8,194 bases of DNA, from the NCBI GenBank assembly GCA_000432895.1, contig FR889416.1, forward strand, positions 1 to 8,194, given 5' to 3'. The stretch's first letter is position 1; the number at the start of each line of letters is the position of its first letter. This DNA is from Firmicutes bacterium CAG:449 (lineage in GTDB: Bacteria > Bacillota_I > Bacilli_A > RFN20 > CAG-449). A program made the position numbers and the translations under genes. A model generated the notes under the pieces. It was not told the origin of the DNA, ran no database searches, and worked only from the letters and a program-made list of their open reading frames with translations. Positions 5,427 to 8,194 of this stretch are shown one piece after another.

Positions 5427-8194
5427 CTACTTGTAGCCATCTTTATATTTATCTTTAATCTTACTTAAAAATCCATAAATAAGTTTTCTAACTTTAATAA
5501 GATAATCACCACATGCAGATGCTTTTTTCATTCCCATAATATCACCATGCGCTGCTGGATTACGATATTGATAAGCAATTTCTCCAACTGCATTAGATAA
5601 ATCAATTAAATAATTAACAATATCCTTTTTTCTATTTTCTTTACTATCATAGCCAAAAGCCTCTTGTGAAAATAAATCATTTGCATAATTTTCCATATGT
5701 TTATCTATAGTTCGTAAGCCATATTCACCTTTAAAATTCTTAAATTTTCTATATGTTTCAGATCTTCCTTTCGATAAATAATTAGTTTCACTTTCAATTT
5801 CTAAAGAAGGTATAGATTCAAATTTATCATCAATAATATATTTTAATCCACCTAATTTGAAATTTTTAATTTCATTTTCATTTTGATATTTACGGCTTAT
5901 TTCTTCTCCATTTTCTTTATTCACAACTATAAAACAAGCATTTTCAGGAAAAACAGAAGGAGAAATCTTTTTCTTTTTTAGATATATTATATATCCTTTA
6001 TAAAAATATTCAGCTAGTTCTATTTCTAATGCCTTGGCAAAATTAACAATAATTGCAGAAAAATCAAGCTGTGCCCAAAATTCTTCTCCCATTGAAATAA
6101 AAGTTACATATGTAACTACTCCTGTTATTAAATTAATTTGTGCATTAGATTTTAAACATTCCCAAGTATTTTCAAAATCAACTTGTAAATCTTCTGAAAT
6201 TTGTTTTTTTAATGCTTCTCCAACAAATTTATTATTTATCAAATCTTTTGCATATTGTTCCATTTTGGTTATTTTTCTAAATTCACCCAAATCTATTTTC
6301 ACCATTTCTAATGCATATTCACAGCTATATTTACGCGATATTGCTTTTTCATAATATTCTTTTGCTTTGCGCCAATCAACTTTAACACCTAATCCATGAT
6401 AATAACAATTTCCAAGATAATAAAACGCTTCTCCAGATGAATCAATTTCTTTTATAATTTCAAAATACTTTATTGCCTTAAAATAATTTTTCTTACACCC
6501 TTGTCCTAAATAGTACAATTTTCCCAACAACACATTAGATTTTACATCCCCTCTATTGGCGGCTTTTTTATACCATTTTTTTGCTTCATTATAATCACAT
6601 TTAACTCCAAATCCATTATAGAATAAATCTCCAAGTATCTTTTGATAATAATTGTCATTTGATTTTTTTAAGCATATATTTAAAACTTTTTTATAATTCT
6701 TTCTTGTTCCTATACCATATAAATAAAAATGAGTTAAATCATCTCCATTCATTTTCGAAATCAAAAAACTTTTACGATAAAATTCATTTGACTTTTTCAA
6801 ATTTTTATAATTATGATTATTTGAATAATAGAACCCAAGTCCATAATATGCAATTGCAGCAAAATGAATGTCGTTTATAGCTTTTTGCAAAAGAGTTTCG
6901 ATTTCTATGATGTTATAAAAATTATTATAAATATAAAATAGAGCAGTTTCTAAACAATCATCTACTTTTCCGCTTCTTTTTGCTTTATCATACCAATTCT
7001 TTGCTTTTTGTATATCAACATTAACACCTATCCCGTTATCATATATATATCCAATACTACAATAATCTTCTATTTCTTCCATTAAATTAATTGCTTTTTG
7101 TATGTTTACATGCTCAGCCAATCCATATTTATAAATAATTGCCAATTCTTTTTTTGCTGAAAAATCGCCTTGTTTTGAAGATTTATTGTACCAATATTCT
7201 GCCTTTTGATACGATTGTTCTACTCCATTTCCATCTCTATATAAATCACCTAATTCTTTTTGCATTTCTACATTACCATTTTCAGCAAAAGTCATAACTT
7301 TTTCAGCATATTTTCTATACCAATCATTTGACTTTTCTATGTTTATTTCGCAACCATAACCGTTTTTATAAAATTCAGCAACATTTTTTATTGATGATAA
7401 ATCATTTTTCATTGCATTTATTTCATATCCATCCAAAGCTTTTTTATACCAAAATTGTGCTTTTTCAAAATCTTTTTTTATACCATATCCAGCAAAATAT
7501 AATCGTCCTAGTTCTTCTTGACAAACTAGATTTCCTTTTTCAGCACCTTTTTTATACCAATAAAAGGCTTTTTTATAAGAGCATGTTATCTCATCACCAA
7601 TTTCATAAATCAATCCAATTTCATAAGCACAATCAACATCTGAATGAATTGCATAAAATCCTTGTTCAAACCAATGTAAAGCTTTATCAATTGATTTTTT
7701 AATGAAATTATTTTCATTAGATAAATATAAATTGCCAAGACAAAATCCAGCTTTGCCTATTCCATTCAGTAATGCTTTTCTGTACCAATAAATTGATTTT
7801 ATCAAAGATTTTTTTACAAAAAGACCTTGTTCAAAAAAAACTCCAACATAAAACTGTGCTTTCGCATATTCTTGTTCTGACGATTTCTTAAACCACTCAA
7901 AAGCTTCTTGTAAATCTTTATTTGTACCATCACCATTATAATAACAAATACCTAAATTATATTGCGCGCTTGCATTTCCTTGCTCTGCTGATTTTTTATA
8001 CCATTTAAAAGCTTCTTTTTCATCTTTTTTTAAATAAAATCCATTATAATAGCAATATCCAATTATACAACAAGAAATCATATCATTTTGTTCTGCTAAA
8101 ACTTTTATTTTAGGAATATAGGTATTAAAAATATCATTTGCTTTATTTTTATTTTCTTCTACAAAATATCCATGTAAATAAAATATCGCAATTC
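5427..8194 (-). CDS. Sel1-repeat protein with C-terminal HEPN-like domain, 5' partial
   Basis: The frame is open to the right window edge. An ATG at 8081 is not the start: 37 further codons upstream continue the same repeat pattern (FYLHGYFVEEN, VLAEQND). About 921 residues are visible. Up to base 6327 lie roughly 16-17 Sel1 repeats of about 36 residues, with the typical LG.cYy.G.gv..d...A..WYkkaA pattern. Some units are shortened or drifted (near 6650-7130). Sel1 repeats form helical solenoids that bind partner proteins. The last 299 residues are a separate domain containing LDFSAIIVNFAKALEIEL, a basic middle, and YRNPAAHG near the end (Arg to His at bases 5564-5547). R-N-x-x-x-H is the HEPN signature, often the active site of metal-independent RNases. 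No signal peptide can be judged because the N-terminus is missing. No neighbour in the window is co-transcribed with it. A non-catalytic HEPN scaffold is the alternative. Confidence 0.9.
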   Translation of the reverse strand, partial: IAIFYLHGYFVEENKNKANDIFNTYIPKIKVLAEQNDMISCCIIGYCYYNGFYLKKDEKEAFKWYKKSAEQGNASAQYNLGICYYNGDGTNKDLQEAFEWFKKSSEQEYAKAQFYVGVFFEQGLFVKKSLIKSIYWYRKALLNGIGKAGFCLGNLYLSNENNFIKKSIDKALHWFEQGFYAIHSDVDCAYEIGLIYEIGDEITCSYKKAFYWYKKGAEKGNLVCQEELGRLYFAGYGIKKDFEKAQFWYKKALDGYEINAMKNDLSSIKNVAEFYKNGYGCEINIEKSNDWYRKYAEKVMTFAENGNVEMQKELGDLYRDGNGVEQSYQKAEYWYNKSSKQGDFSAKKELAIIYKYGLAEHVNIQKAINLMEEIEDYCSIGYIYDNGIGVNVDIQKAKNWYDKAKRSGKVDDCLETALFYIYNNFYNIIEIETLLQKAINDIHFAAIAYYGLGFYYSNNHNYKNLKKSNEFYRKSFLISKMNGDDLTHFYLYGIGTRKNYKKVLNICLKKSNDNYYQKILGDLFYNGFGVKCDYNEAKKWYKKAANRGDVKSNVLLGKLYYLGQGCKKNYFKAIKYFEIIKEIDSSGEAFYYLGNCYYHGLGVKVDWRKAKEYYEKAISRKYSCEYALEMVKIDLGEFRKITKMEQYAKDLINNKFVGEALKKQISEDLQVDFENTWECLKSNAQINLITGVVTYVTFISMGEEFWAQLDFSAIIVNFAKALEIELAEYFYKGYIIYLKKKKISPSVFPENACFIVVNKENGEEISRKYQNENEIKNFKLGGLKYIIDDKFESIPSLEIESETNYLSKGRSETYRKFKNFKGEYGLRTIDKHMENYANDLFSQEAFGYDSKENRKKDIVNYLIDLSNAVGEIAYQYRNPAAHGDIMGMKKASACGDYLIKVRKLIYGFLSKIKDKYKDGYK

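Noticed and set aside
7328..7702. Plus-strand open stretch opposite the Sel1 repeats
   Set aside because: It is antisense to a clear repeat protein, has a composition expected from the complement of Lys/Tyr-rich codons and has no ribosome binding site.
6327..8194. CRISPR-like or satellite DNA repeat
   Set aside because: The periodicity of about 108 bases comes from diverged Sel1 protein repeats; there are no identical repeats or spacers.

Overview
The window is a very AT-rich stretch of bacterial DNA. It reads with the standard bacterial code: at least a dozen tryptophans in the large repeat protein and all those in the other genes are TGG, never TGA. Strong AAAGAGG ribosome binding sites, Lys/Asn/Ile-rich proteins and an ISLre2-type transposon remnant fit a low-GC Bacillota-like host, perhaps an uncultured gut or host-associated lineage. 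The species cannot be named from the sequence.

Layout. (1) Bases 1-1223, plus strand: an AAA_14/DUF4143-type ATPase, open at the left window edge so its N-terminus is missing. (2) Bases 1224-1630: non-coding AT-rich DNA with a nested palindrome and a perfect 15-bp hairpin that probably terminates the operon to its right. (3) Bases 1631-3936, minus strand: a tight three-gene operon, in transcription order a 212-aa beta-rich protein, a roughly 363-aa mostly helical protein with an R-N-x-x-H motif of HEPN type, and a 189-aa basic Asn/Lys-rich protein with hexapeptide repeats. None is recognised as a characterised family. (4) Bases 4134-5414, plus strand: a dead ISLre2-family (UPF0236) insertion sequence with short inverted ends and a transposase carrying three in-frame stops and a lost C-terminus. 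(5) Bases 5427-8194, minus strand: a large protein, open at the right window edge, with about 16-17 Sel1 repeats followed by a roughly 300-residue C-terminal domain carrying the HEPN signature RNPAAH.

How it may work together. The ATPase, the HEPN-like operon and the Sel1-HEPN protein, with a decayed transposon between them, look like an accessory island. HEPN domains are often RNases in toxin-antitoxin and antiviral systems, so a defence or stress-response role is a reasonable hypothesis, but it is inferred from motifs and context only. The most promising candidates for something undescribed are the three-gene operon and the Sel1-HEPN fusion.
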